64,000 bases of DNA from assembly GCA_001604565.1 (NCBI GenBank), contig LVBV01000004.1, forward strand, positions 1 through 64,000, written 5' to 3'. The notes beneath the pieces are model-generated. The model worked only from the letters and a program-made list of their open reading frames with translations. It did not search any database and was not told where the DNA came from. The translations under genes and the position numbers were made by a program. This DNA is from Puniceicoccales bacterium Verruco_01 (GTDB lineage Bacteria > Verrucomicrobiota > Verrucomicrobiia > Opitutales > Oceanipulchritudinaceae). Shown here in pieces: positions 50,170-58,872 of the stretch (position 1 is its first letter; each line of letters begins with the position of its first letter).

Positions 50170-51087
50170 ATGAGTCTCAAAGACGATCAATCCCTGAAAC
50201 AGCTGCTGAACCTGGCGACGATGCGTGCCTTCCGGCCCGATGCATTCGACATGACCGCCCCGATCAGGGTCCGTTTCGCCCACCAGAGGCTCCTTGGCAT
50301 CGTGATTTACCCGAACGTCGTCAAGCTGGCCAAGTATCACTTCGGCGGCTCGGTCCACGTTGAAATGGTGGGCTCCATCAACCGAGAGGGTTCCTCGGAC
50401 AACGACCTGCTCCGGATCCTCGGCAACATCGCCAAGGAGAACCCGGGTCTGCCCGCCGTGGTGGCCTACAACTTTGGCTTCAACGCGGTGAAGAGCTTCA
50501 CCGTCAAGAAAAGCGAGAACCTCTGGTCCTCCCTCAAGGAGAATCCCCAGCGGGTGATCGGCGACGATTTCGAGGCCGGACACGCCTATTCGGTGGTGCA
50601 GCATCCCGCGCGCGAGTGTTCCATCGTCTTCTCCTACGAGCAGACGGTGGTGGCCGGTATCGAGAGAATTCTCGAACAGGCGGGCCTCCAGTGCGTGCGC
50701 CTCCAGCACTCCATCGGCAGCATATTCGCTTACCTCGCCGACGCGTACAAGGGCATTCTTCCCTGCAACACGCTCATCATCTCTGGTAATTCAGTCCTGT
50801 ATCTTGAGGTGGACCCCAAGGCCGACCACGAGTGGATGATGCTCCGCAACCGCAGCGAAAACCCGGTGGCCAGCGCCGTCGAAGTGAAGAGGATGCGGAA
50901 TTTGATCGAGCAGATCCTTCCCAAGGACGGTGACGTCCTGCTCTGCGTGGACCAGCTCGTCGAGCAGGAATACCTCGGATGGGAGCAGCGCCTCCGCGAA
51001 CTGCGGCCCGCCCTCAACCTTAAGCAGCCCATCGGCAAAATCGAGACGCCCCAGAACCGCGTCTTCTATTCGCTCATCCAGGACTAG
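50170..51087 (+). CDS. PilM-like component (by position)
   Basis: A 305-residue cytoplasmic protein without membrane helices. It has no obvious motif of its own that I can recognise. Its place between the assembly ATPase and two single-helix proteins matches PilM or GspL-cytoplasmic domains, which are actin-like. Residues 60-210 contain alternating strands and helices (IVIYPNVVKLAKYHF; VVAGIERILEQAGLQCVRLQHS), the latter like the segment of PilM preceding its second subdomain. The assignment is therefore positional plus weak sequence support. Confidence 0.6.
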   Translation: MSLKDDQSLKQLLNLATMRAFRPDAFDMTAPIRVRFAHQRLLGIVIYPNVVKLAKYHFGGSVHVEMVGSINREGSSDNDLLRILGNIAKENPGLPAVVAYNFGFNAVKSFTVKKSENLWSSLKENPQRVIGDDFEAGHAYSVVQHPARECSIVFSYEQTVVAGIERILEQAGLQCVRLQHSIGSIFAYLADAYKGILPCNTLIISGNSVLYLEVDPKADHEWMMLRNRSENPVASAVEVKRMRNLIEQILPKDGDVLLCVDQLVEQEYLGWEQRLRELRPALNLKQPIGKIETPQNRVFYSLIQD

Positions 51088-51101
51088 CAGGAGACATTTC
51101 A

Positions 51102-51668
51102 ATGCCAGCAGCATACGATCTACGAAGCAACGCCAAGGTCACCGGTAACAGGGCTTATCTGCCGCCCCAGTACAAGGTGGTCATGCACTTCTATTACGGC
51201 CTCCTCATCCTCTGCGTCCTGCTTGCCGCAGGTTACGCCGGCTGGGGCGTGTGGCTCGGATGGAAGATCGAGGAGGTGAACGCCAACCTCTCGAAAGTCC
51301 GCCAGACAATCAACGCCCAAGATCACATGCTGTGGCTGGCCGATTGGCGCTCGCAGAGCATTCCGATGCAGGAGGTCCTCGTGGATTTCTTCACGCGGCT
51401 TTCGCCCGACGTGCGCCTCTCCCAGCTCATTATCACCCAGAATAGCGAGGAGAACACCGTGGATTTGACGATCGCGATCAACAGCGACCGCAACACCTCG
51501 GCCCAGTACTTCCGCGAAATTACCAACTTTATGCAGGAAAAGGGCTTCGGTGCCTCCTCCATCGAACAGAACCAGGCCGTGGGCGCCACGGTGTGCAAAG
51601 CGAAGTTCCGCATCATGCGCCGTTTTGACCGCGCGATGCCCGGTACCACCCCCGCAGCCCAGAAATAA
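51102..51668 (+). CDS. PilN-like inner-membrane protein
   Basis: A 188-residue protein with a cytoplasmic N-terminus, one membrane helix (about residues 28-50, YYGLLILCVLLAAGYAGWGV) and a periplasmic region that starts with a coiled coil and ends with a ferredoxin-like pattern (DVRLSQLIITQNSEENTVDLTIAI). This matches PilN/GspL architecture. The N-terminal segment YLPPQYK resembles the short peptide by which PilN contacts PilM. It starts 14 bp after the PilM-like gene. Confidence 0.7.
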   Translation: MPAAYDLRSNAKVTGNRAYLPPQYKVVMHFYYGLLILCVLLAAGYAGWGVWLGWKIEEVNANLSKVRQTINAQDHMLWLADWRSQSIPMQEVLVDFFTRLSPDVRLSQLIITQNSEENTVDLTIAINSDRNTSAQYFREITNFMQEKGFGASSIEQNQAVGATVCKAKFRIMRRFDRAMPGTTPAAQK

Positions 51669-51688
51669 CAATCCGGAGATTTTCCACG

Positions 51689-52243
51689 ATGAAAGACTAC
51701 CTTTTCGGCATCGCGATTTTCCTCGGCCTTCTGGTGCTGATCGGGAATGTCGCACTCAAGCAGATGGGCCGCGTGAACGTGGCCCGCGAGACTCTGGACG
51801 ACGCCCGCATCCAGTTGCGCTCCTCGGAAAGCAGCCGCTCCTCCAAGAACATCCAACTCATGGCCCAGTTCGGTAATTCGGACGTCACCCGTTTCATGCG
51901 CGACAACGGCGCAACCCTTCAGAGCATGAAGGAGATCGGCTCCATCAACCAGCGCGTGGGCAGCGAGTCCGAGGCCCTGCGCATCCCGATCCAGGAGCAG
52001 AAGACCGAGATTCGCGCGATGAAGGGCCGTCAGGGCACCACGGTGGAGAAGGTTTCCATGCACCAATACTCCATTACGATCCTTTCCACCTTCCGCGATT
52101 CTCTGGTGTGGATGGGCAAGATGGAGGACGCCTTCCCCTTTGCGAGAATCGAGAGCATTTCCTTCACCCCTTCCGGCGACTACGTGAATCTCCAGACGCG
52201 GATTCTCTTCCCGAATCTGGATCAGACCATTCTCAGCCAGTAG
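51689..52243 (+). CDS. PilO-like inner-membrane protein
   Basis: A 184-residue protein with an N-terminal membrane helix (about residues 4-24), a coiled-coil segment (about 30-60) and a periplasmic globular domain. This is the PilO/GspM layout. By order it corresponds to PilO, the partner of PilN, and is the positional counterpart of the Akkermansia protein Amuc_1100, though no close similarity can be claimed by eye. It lies 20 bp downstream of the PilN-like gene. Confidence 0.68.
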   Translation: MKDYLFGIAIFLGLLVLIGNVALKQMGRVNVARETLDDARIQLRSSESSRSSKNIQLMAQFGNSDVTRFMRDNGATLQSMKEIGSINQRVGSESEALRIPIQEQKTEIRAMKGRQGTTVEKVSMHQYSITILSTFRDSLVWMGKMEDAFPFARIESISFTPSGDYVNLQTRILFPNLDQTILSQ

Positions 52244-52261
52244 CCGAACCTTTTTCCCGAC

Positions 52262-52696
52262 ATGAAAATCATCCCTGCCATCCTGCTTGCGGCGGTGTTT
52301 GCGCTTCCCGCGGGAGCCTCCGTTCAGGTTCCGCTCGAAATCCGCAACCCCTTCGAGGTGCCCGATCCCGTCGGTTTCAAGACGTTGAACACCCAGACGA
52401 AGGACAAGACCGACAGCGCCGCACTTGCCAAGGAAACAGCATTTGCAAAAGTTAAGGAAAAGTTGTACGCACTTCCCGTCCGGGGAATCGTGTCGCACAT
52501 GAAAAATGCAAACAGCGGAAGTGTGACGATCCTTCTTGGCGCCTATACCGTCAGCGAAGGAACGAACCTTCCTCCCCAGGATTTCGAGTTGAACAAAGGT
52601 ATCATCAGGGCCACCTCGGTCACCCTTGACCGCATAGTCTTCAAGGTCTCGATCGGTCTGGACACCCGCGATATCGTCATTCCACTAGCCCGCTAA
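52262..52696 (+). CDS. PilP-like periplasmic protein
   Basis: A 144-residue exported protein with a signal peptide (about residues 1-20, ending PAGAS). A short natively disordered segment contains RNPFEVPDP, reminiscent of the RNPF element of PilP/GspC proteins. It is followed by a small beta-rich domain (VRGIVSHMKNANSGSVTILL). It would link the inner-membrane PilN/PilO pair to the secretin encoded next. It has no lipobox cysteine, so unlike classical PilP it is probably not a lipoprotein. Confidence 0.62.
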   Translation: MKIIPAILLAAVFALPAGASVQVPLEIRNPFEVPDPVGFKTLNTQTKDKTDSAALAKETAFAKVKEKLYALPVRGIVSHMKNANSGSVTILLGAYTVSEGTNLPPQDFELNKGIIRATSVTLDRIVFKVSIGLDTRDIVIPLAR

Positions 52697-52706
52697 ACCT
52701 ACCCGT

Positions 52707-54395
52707 ATGAATCCCCGCAAACTCCTAGCCCTGCTGGCTCTGATCGCGCTCGGCGCGCTTCCTGTCAGTGCACAATTCAACCCTTCGCGCGCTGAGGAAC
52801 AGGAGGTTCAGCGTCTTCTCGCGCTGCCGGATCTCACCATGAGATTCCAGGCGGCCCCGCTCGACGATGTTCTCCGCACCCTCTGCGAAGCTTCCGACAT
52901 GGCCTACATCGGCCTGCCCAAGCCCAAGGACGCCGCAGCCGTGGACATGACCATCAAGGGGAACCCGTATCAGGCGCTGCTTCTTGTGGCGCAGACCTAC
53001 GGGTACGTCCCGATCTACGAGAACGGCCTGTGGCATTTCTCGCCGATCAAGGAGGAGAAATCCAAGCTCTTCCCGAAGGTGTACAAGATGAAGTACATTC
53101 ACATCAACGAAGTGAATGTGAACCAGCAGCAGCTCGACAAGAGCGTCTCGCGCGACACCTCCAGCGCCCTGCCGCAGCCGGTGAACAGCGTCGCTTTTAC
53201 GAGCGACATCAGCAAGGTCATCACCGACATCAAGGCCCTGCTTGAACTCGACCCGTCCAACCTCGCCCTCAACGAGAAGGAGGCCACCCAGCAGATCAAT
53301 CCCGCCGCGATGCTCCTTTCCGGCGTCCCGAGTTCAGAACTGGCTTCGCGCCTCAACATGGTCCCGCAGGCCAAGGAATCCGCCCTCAAGGGCCGCATCA
53401 TCGCCGACCCGGACCAGAACTCGCTCTTCATCATCGCCACCAAGGAACACCACCACTGGATCGAGACGTATTTGAACACCATCGACCAGCCGCGCAAGCT
53501 CGTGAAGCTGGAAACGCGCTTCATTGAGGTGAGCGACGACCCAACCTCCACTTACGGCCTCGACTGGAGCAAGTCCCTCGGCGGCGACGGCTACAAACTC
53601 GGCCTGACGAACAAGGATTCGGTGCATTCCACTTCCACCGCCGCCGAGACGCCCACTTCGGGCTCCTCTACCAGCGACAAGGTGGGTACTTACCTCTTCA
53701 CCAGCCAGCTCGACCACGCGATCCTCACCGGTCCGGAACTCTTCTCCACCCTGCGTGCGATCCAGTCCGACTCCAAGAGCCGGTCCCTCCAGCACCCGAC
53801 GCAGGTGAGCGTGAACAACCGGCAGGTGGTCCTGCGCAACGTCACCCAGCAGCCCTTCCAGTCCGGCAGCTCCTCCACGAGCGGCGGCGGCAGCAGCACG
53901 AACACCAACGAAACGGAATTCATCCCGATCGGCACCACGGTGAGCCTGCTCCCCCGCATCCTCGACGGCAACGACGTGGAACTGAACATCATGATCAACG
54001 TCTCGGACCTGCTCGGTTACCAGACGATCGGCGCCAGCCAGGTTCCGATCACGAGCTCCCGCGACTACACCGGCCAGGCGATCGTCGCCAGCGGCAACAC
54101 CCTTGCCATCGGCGGCCTCGATGCCCTGCACAACACACAGGGATCCACGCGCGTGCCGCTCCTTGGCAGCATCCCGGTTCTCGGCTACATGTTCCGTTCC
54201 GACACGAACACCGACAGCAAGAGCAACCTCATCATGTTCATCACCGCCACCGTCCTCGACGGCTATTCCGGCGGTGTGAAGCCCAATGCCTCCCTTGACC
54301 AGATGCTCAAGGATCTCGACGCGGATCTGGAAGGTCGCGGCAAGGACACCCCCAAGAAGGGCACCGGCAGCAAGAAGTATCTCTTCGGGAAATAG
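52707..54395 (+). CDS. Secretin (GspD/PilQ family)
   Basis: A 562-residue outer-membrane channel subunit with a signal peptide (about residues 1-22, ending PVSA). The N-domains include an STN-like segment (MRFQAAPLDDVLRTLCEAS). The secretin domain (about 365-525) has the hallmark VPLLGSIPVLGYMF, preceded by NTLAIGGL. A Ser/Gly-rich loop (around 390-400) lies in the channel domain. The C-terminus is short and lysine-rich. It is the last gene of the pilus/secretion operon and is followed by a terminator. Confidence 0.93.
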   Translation: MNPRKLLALLALIALGALPVSAQFNPSRAEEQEVQRLLALPDLTMRFQAAPLDDVLRTLCEASDMAYIGLPKPKDAAAVDMTIKGNPYQALLLVAQTYGYVPIYENGLWHFSPIKEEKSKLFPKVYKMKYIHINEVNVNQQQLDKSVSRDTSSALPQPVNSVAFTSDISKVITDIKALLELDPSNLALNEKEATQQINPAAMLLSGVPSSELASRLNMVPQAKESALKGRIIADPDQNSLFIIATKEHHHWIETYLNTIDQPRKLVKLETRFIEVSDDPTSTYGLDWSKSLGGDGYKLGLTNKDSVHSTSTAAETPTSGSSTSDKVGTYLFTSQLDHAILTGPELFSTLRAIQSDSKSRSLQHPTQVSVNNRQVVLRNVTQQPFQSGSSSTSGGGSSTNTNETEFIPIGTTVSLLPRILDGNDVELNIMINVSDLLGYQTIGASQVPITSSRDYTGQAIVASGNTLAIGGLDALHNTQGSTRVPLLGSIPVLGYMFRSDTNTDSKSNLIMFITATVLDGYSGGVKPNASLDQMLKDLDADLEGRGKDTPKKGTGSKKYLFGK

Positions 54396-54420
54396 TTTCT
54401 CCCGGAAACGTTTTCAAAGG

Positions 54421-54450
54421 GCGGGGCCGCAGGGCTCCGCTCTTTTTTTG
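54421..54450 (+). terminator. Intrinsic terminator after the secretin gene
   Basis: The stem GCGGGGCC (54421-54428) pairs with GGCTCCGC (54433-54440) with one G-T pair and a 4-nt loop, followed by TCTTTTTTT. It closes the pilus/secretion operon. Confidence 0.85.
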
Positions 54451-54517
54451 TACCCGCGCGAAGAATCCGCATGCTGGATCGCGCGCGGGAGTATCCGGTG
54501 CCAGCGAGACGCGGGCT

Positions 54518-55525
54518 CTAGCTGCGGGGATTGAAGCCCGAGAGGTTGGCCAGCTCCTGCCAGAGCGCCTTCTGACGCTCGTCCGCATTTTCCGGAACGT
54601 CGATCACCACCGGCAGGAGAAGGTCGCCCCTCTGGCCGCCCGAGAGCGGCAGGCCGTGCCCGCGCACGCGCACCTGCGTTCCCGCATGGGCGCCCTCGGG
54701 CACGCGCACGGTCACGCCGCCGTCGGGTGTCGGCACGCGGACGACCGTGCCGAGCACCGCCTCCCACGGAGCCAGTTCCAGTTCGTAGATGAGGTCGTCG
54801 TCCTGCACGCGGAACTGCGGGTGCAGCGCGTAGCGGATGTTGAGGAACAGGTCGCCCGACTCGCCGCTGCCCATGCCGGGGTCGCCCTTGCCGGGAACAC
54901 GCAGGCGCTGGCCCTCGCGCACACCGGGAGGAATGCGCACCTTGAAGGTGTCCTTCTCCTCCAGACCGCTACGGCGGGTGCGGCGCATGGTTACCTCGCG
55001 CACGGAACCGTTGAAGACCTCCTCCAGCGTGACGGCGATGTCGCCCTCCACGTCCGCCCCGCGCACGGAAAAGCCCCGCTGCGTGGTCTTGCCGCGGCGC
55101 GTTTCATCGCGCGCGAAGGTGAAGGGATCGGCTGCCGGACGCTTTTTGCCCGGGCCCGAATACATGCCGCCGGAACCGAAGAATTCCTCGAAAAAGTCCG
55201 AAAAGCCCGTGCCGTCGAACTTGTAGGACTTTGCCTCCGCGTCCGATTCGTCGGACGCCCAGTTGCGCCATTGTGCCGACGGTTCGGGCCGGGCGGCGCG
55301 TTCCTTCCAGCCGGCTTGCAATTCGTCGTACTGGCGGCGCTTCTCCGCGTCGGAGAGCACCTCGTGCGCCTCGTTGATCTCCTTGAACTTGGCGTCTGCG
55401 GTGACCTTGTCCTTGGCCACGTCCGGGTGATACTGGCGCGCGAGCTTGCGGAAGGCCTTGTGGATCTCGTCCTTGGTGGCCGAACGGGGCACTCCCAGTA
55501 TCGCGTAGTAGTCCTTGAAATCCAT
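54518..55525 (-). CDS. DnaJ-class co-chaperone (type B, CbpA-like)
   Basis: A 335-residue J-protein. The J-domain (1-67) carries HPD at 33-35 and starts at MDFKDYYAILGV. A Gly/Phe-containing linker and two C-terminal peptide-binding domains follow, with no zinc-finger cysteine repeats, so it is a type B protein such as CbpA. It would stimulate DnaK and deliver clients. No dnaK or grpE gene adjoins. It lies 64 bp downstream of fliP on the same strand and might be reached by flagellar read-through. Confidence 0.92.
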   Translation of the reverse strand: MDFKDYYAILGVPRSATKDEIHKAFRKLARQYHPDVAKDKVTADAKFKEINEAHEVLSDAEKRRQYDELQAGWKERAARPEPSAQWRNWASDESDAEAKSYKFDGTGFSDFFEEFFGSGGMYSGPGKKRPAADPFTFARDETRRGKTTQRGFSVRGADVEGDIAVTLEEVFNGSVREVTMRRTRRSGLEEKDTFKVRIPPGVREGQRLRVPGKGDPGMGSGESGDLFLNIRYALHPQFRVQDDDLIYELELAPWEAVLGTVVRVPTPDGGVTVRVPEGAHAGTQVRVRGHGLPLSGGQRGDLLLPVVIDVPENADERQKALWQELANLSGFNPRS

Positions 55526-55589
55526 GCGCGACAGTGAAACAGGAGGAGGCTTTGCCTGCAAGACGCGGGACACCCCGTCTGCGACGCGG

Positions 55590-56363
55590 TCACATATTGA
55601 AACTCAAGACAAGGCTCTTCACGACAAGCGTCCATCCGTCCACGAGGACGAAGAGCAATATCTTGAAGGGCAGGGAGATCACGACCGGCGGCATCATCAT
55701 CATGCCCATGCTCATGAGTGTGCTCGCCACGATGAAGTCGATGATGAGGAAGGGGACGAAGATGAGGAAGCCCATCTCGAAGGCGCGGCGCAGCTCCGAG
55801 AGGATGAAGGAGGGGATCACCACCCGCATCGGCAGATCGCCCACGCTCGTCGGCCCCATGTCCGCAAGACCCAGGAAAAACTCGATGTCGTTCTGGCTCG
55901 TCTGCCGGACCATGAAGCTCCGCATGTGGCCCGAGGCGATGTTGAAAGCCTCGGCTGAGGTGATCGAATGCTCCTGATAGGGGACGAGGGCCTCGTCGTG
56001 GATCTTGTTCCAGGTGGGGCCCATGATGAAGAAGGTGAGGAAGAGCGAGATGCCGACGATGATCTGGTTGCTCGGCACGCCCGTGGTTCCGAGGGCCCTG
56101 CCCACGAAGCCCAGGACGATCACGATCCTCGTGAAACAGGTCATGAGCATGATGATGCTCGGCGCGAGGCTCAGCAGCGTCATTACCACGAGGAGCTGGA
56201 TCGCAACCGAATAATCGTCGCCCTGCTGGCCCGTGTTGAAGTCGATGTTGAGGTTTACCCCCGCGTTGCCGCCCGTCGCCTGCGCGGAAACCTCCGCCGG
56301 CAGGAAAAACACGGCGAGCGCGATGGCGAGAACCGCCCAGATGCCCCTTGGAAGAATTCTCAT
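55590..56363 (-). CDS. fliP: Flagellar export apparatus protein FliP
   Basis: A 257-residue core subunit of the flagellar type III export gate. It has a cleavable signal peptide (about residues 1-27), a periplasmic loop and four membrane helices. The family signature is clear: SLAPSIIMLMTCFTRIVIVL and the C-terminal MGMMMMPPVVISLPFKI. The start overlaps the end of fliO by 4 bp (ATGA), showing translational coupling. It is the last flagellar gene in the window; fliQ and fliR do not follow, which is unusual for this cluster. Confidence 0.97.
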   Translation of the reverse strand: MRILPRGIWAVLAIALAVFFLPAEVSAQATGGNAGVNLNIDFNTGQQGDDYSVAIQLLVVMTLLSLAPSIIMLMTCFTRIVIVLGFVGRALGTTGVPSNQIIVGISLFLTFFIMGPTWNKIHDEALVPYQEHSITSAEAFNIASGHMRSFMVRQTSQNDIEFFLGLADMGPTSVGDLPMRVVIPSFILSELRRAFEMGFLIFVPFLIIDFIVASTLMSMGMMMMPPVVISLPFKILLFVLVDGWTLVVKSLVLSFNM

Positions 56364-56929
56364 TTGCCTGTCCGCCCGTCGTCCTTGCGGGAAATGCTCT
56401 CGTTGATGCGGGTGATGAGGTTGCTGAAGGGGTAGGTGGGGGCTTCCGGAGGCTCCGGGGTTGGCGTCACGGGAGGGGTCTTGCGCTCGAAGGGAATGGA
56501 AAAATCCTCCGGTTCGAGGTCGGCCAGCTTGGTCATGAAGCCCGGCCCGATGCCCAGAAGCAGGCGCTTGCCCTCCACCTGAACGACCGCCAGATACTGC
56601 TGCTTGCCGCCGAGGCTGCGCACGCGGCAGATGTCGATGGCGCCCTTGGCGGATTGCCCGAGCTTGCCCGAAAGGTTGTTCTTTGCGCGGCGGAGCATCC
56701 AGTAGGCACCCAGCGCGATGATCGCCGTCACGCAGAGGAGCGCCGGGCCCGTCATGCCGCCCTGTGCCTTGCCTGCGGAGGCATCCGCACCGGCCTTCGC
56801 GGCGCTTGCGGAAGGCGTGAGGATCGTGTCGTTGCTTAAGGGCTTGTCGATCGCGCGGAGCGGACCGGCGCAGAACGACAAGGCCAGTACCGCCGCGAAA
56901 ACCCGGGAAAAGTGGGAGAGGCGCCGCAT
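56360..56929 (-). CDS. fliO: Flagellar biosynthesis protein FliO
   Basis: A 189-residue protein with a signal-like N-terminus (1-26), one membrane helix (about 60-78) and a cytoplasmic FliO domain (DICRVRSLGGKQQYLAVVQVEGKRLLLG). It assists assembly of the FliP ring. Its start at 56929 follows the fliN stop by one base, and its end overlaps fliP. The tail of about 50 residues is Pro-rich and charged. Confidence 0.9.
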   Translation of the reverse strand: MRRLSHFSRVFAAVLALSFCAGPLRAIDKPLSNDTILTPSASAAKAGADASAGKAQGGMTGPALLCVTAIIALGAYWMLRRAKNNLSGKLGQSAKGAIDICRVRSLGGKQQYLAVVQVEGKRLLLGIGPGFMTKLADLEPEDFSIPFERKTPPVTPTPEPPEAPTYPFSNLITRINESISRKDDGRTGK

Positions 56930-56930
56930 G

Positions 56931-57191
56931 CTATTTCTTGTCGCCGCCGACAAGCTCGGTGATCTTGATGCCGAAGTTGTCCTCCACGACCACCACCTCG
57001 CCGTAGGCGATGAGGCGTCCGTTGACGTAGAGGCCGACGGGGTCCTTGGCGTGCTGCTTGAGCTGCAGGACGCTGCCGGGAGTCAGTTCGAAGATCTCGC
57101 GCATCGGCAGTTCGCAACTGCCCAGTTGTACCGTGACCTGCACGCGCACGTCGAGGACCACATCCAGATTCTTGGAGTCCAGAACACTCAT
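56931..57191 (-). CDS. fliN: Flagellar motor switch protein FliN
   Basis: An 86-residue SpoA-domain protein of the C-ring. The core LGSCELPMREIFELTPGSVLQL and GLYVNGRLIAYGEVVVV is canonical. It lacks the 40-50-residue N-terminal extension of enterobacterial FliN. It overlaps the end of fliM by 4 bp (ATGA), and fliO starts one base after it. Confidence 0.96.
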   Translation of the reverse strand: MSVLDSKNLDVVLDVRVQVTVQLGSCELPMREIFELTPGSVLQLKQHAKDPVGLYVNGRLIAYGEVVVVEDNFGIKITELVGGDKK

Positions 57192-58237
57192 TTTGTCTTC
57201 TCCTTCACACTAAGTTCGTTGTGCACCACCTCGTTGATCTTCACCACCACGTGGTCGCCGTCGAGGCCCACCTCGCCCTTGAAGCGGTCCGTGTCGGCCA
57301 GGCACACAACCGTCTCCTGAGTGATGTCGGAAGGCAGGAGGATCACATCGCCGGGGCGGATGGCCAAAACGTCGCGCACCGTGGCGGAAAAAGCCCGCCA
57401 TTCCGCGCGCAGCGGCACGTTGATGTCGTTATAGGAGGGCATCCAGCGCGGTTCCTGCTTTTCGCCGCTCGTGCTGTTGAACCTCTTGGCGTTCTCCTGC
57501 ATCTTGCGGATGACCGGCTCGATCGTGTAGTAGGGCAGCGCGATCTGCATCGCCTCGGAACAGTCGCCGAGCGTCGCCTCCATCGTCAGGACCAGCATGA
57601 TCGCGTCGTGCGGGCTCGTCTGGAGGAAGCGTCCGTTGTTCTCGCGTCCGATGATGGAGGCGTTGAGTTCGCGCGTGTCCTCCCACTGGCGGCAGTATTC
57701 CTCAAGGATCAGGTAGATCACGTCCTCGATGAGGGCGATTTCGATCTCCGTGAGATACCGCTCGTCGCGCACGGAATGCCCCTTGCCGCCGAGGAGCCGG
57801 TCCACGATGGTCATCGCAAGACGCGGATTGACATCCAGAATGCCGACGCCCGAGAGCTGCTCCACGCGGAAGAGCGTGATGTGCGTCGGGTTCGGGATAC
57901 TCTCGGTGAAGCGCTTGTAGGGGACGGTGTAGAGCTGGCTCATCTTGAGCCCGAAGTCCATCCTTAGAAACAGCGAAAGCCGCGCGCCGAGATAGTGGAT
58001 GAACTGCTCGTGCCGGATGCGCACCTGCCGCAGTTCGTTCTCGGTCAGAAAGACGGGGTTGCGGAAGTCGTAGGTCTCGACGTGGATCTTCTCGTTGGCC
58101 TCCATGCGGCGACCGTCGTACGAGTAGATCACGTCCTGCTGGGCGCTCATCGCCTCGCTCATCAAAGCGTCGATGTCGCTCTGGCTGAGGATCTCGTTCA
58201 GATCCTCCCCGTCCCTGCCTTTGGGTTCGTCCGCCAT
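57188..58237 (-). CDS. fliM: Flagellar motor switch protein FliM
   Basis: A 349-residue switch protein. The N-terminal CheY-binding peptide is recognisable as LSQSDIDALM (about 14-23). The middle CheC-like domain and the C-terminal SpoA domain (about 265-340) follow. Retention of the N-terminal peptide means that CheY control of rotation is likely, although no chemotaxis genes are in the window. It is coupled by ATGA overlap to fliN. Confidence 0.97.
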   Translation of the reverse strand: MADEPKGRDGEDLNEILSQSDIDALMSEAMSAQQDVIYSYDGRRMEANEKIHVETYDFRNPVFLTENELRQVRIRHEQFIHYLGARLSLFLRMDFGLKMSQLYTVPYKRFTESIPNPTHITLFRVEQLSGVGILDVNPRLAMTIVDRLLGGKGHSVRDERYLTEIEIALIEDVIYLILEEYCRQWEDTRELNASIIGRENNGRFLQTSPHDAIMLVLTMEATLGDCSEAMQIALPYYTIEPVIRKMQENAKRFNSTSGEKQEPRWMPSYNDINVPLRAEWRAFSATVRDVLAIRPGDVILLPSDITQETVVCLADTDRFKGEVGLDGDHVVVKINEVVHNELSVKEKTK

Positions 58238-58258
58238 ATGAGAGAAGGTCTTTCCGTT

Positions 58259-58834
58259 TTACTGGACCACGAATTCGGAAAAATACAACTGATCGACGAC
58301 ACTTCCGCGCAGCGCCTGATTGAGCGCTTGCAGGATGTTGCCGCGCACCACGTTCTTCACGCCGGGCTCCTCAAGGTCCTGGATCGTGAGATCCGAGAGT
58401 ACCGCGAGGGTTGCGTCGCGAATCTTTGCCTCGTTCGTCTTCATGAGTTCGGGGAAGTTCTTCGCCTTTCCCTCCAGCGTGAAGCTCACTTTGATGTAGC
58501 GCGAGCGCATCGCGCCGGAAAGGTTGGCCACCACGTCCTTCAACTCGTAGGTGGAGCCCTCGCCAGGCGCTTCGGCCTTGGGTGCGGCTTCGGGTTTTGC
58601 TTCGGGTGCGAGTGCCTCGGCCACTTCCGCCGCGGGGGCGGGCGAGGCCTGTTCCTTCGCCAAGCGCTTGAGGCTCGGCATCATGTAGAATTCCCACGTC
58701 ACGATCATGACGAGCGGAATGGCCGCCACCGTGGCGACTGCGGTGATGATGCCGCCCTTGCCCGAGGAGGGCGACGGAGGCGTTGCCTCCTTGGGGGATG
58801 GAAGATCCTCGACTGGTTCTGGTTCCTTGGCCAT
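58259..58834 (-). CDS. fliL: Flagellar basal-body-associated protein FliL
   Basis: A 191-residue protein with a short Pro-rich cytoplasmic N-terminus, one membrane helix (about 28-48), an Ala/Pro/Glu-rich periplasmic linker and the FliL domain (YELKDVVANLSGAMRSRYIKVSFTLE to the C-terminal LYFSEFVVQ). It surrounds the stator and supports torque under load. It lies 21 bp before fliM. Confidence 0.94.
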   Translation of the reverse strand: MAKEPEPVEDLPSPKEATPPSPSSGKGGIITAVATVAAIPLVMIVTWEFYMMPSLKRLAKEQASPAPAAEVAEALAPEAKPEAAPKAEAPGEGSTYELKDVVANLSGAMRSRYIKVSFTLEGKAKNFPELMKTNEAKIRDATLAVLSDLTIQDLEEPGVKNVVRGNILQALNQALRGSVVDQLYFSEFVVQ

Positions 58835-58872
58835 GTTCTGCCGTTTCCTGTCGGTTGAAGGTTAGCGAATCC

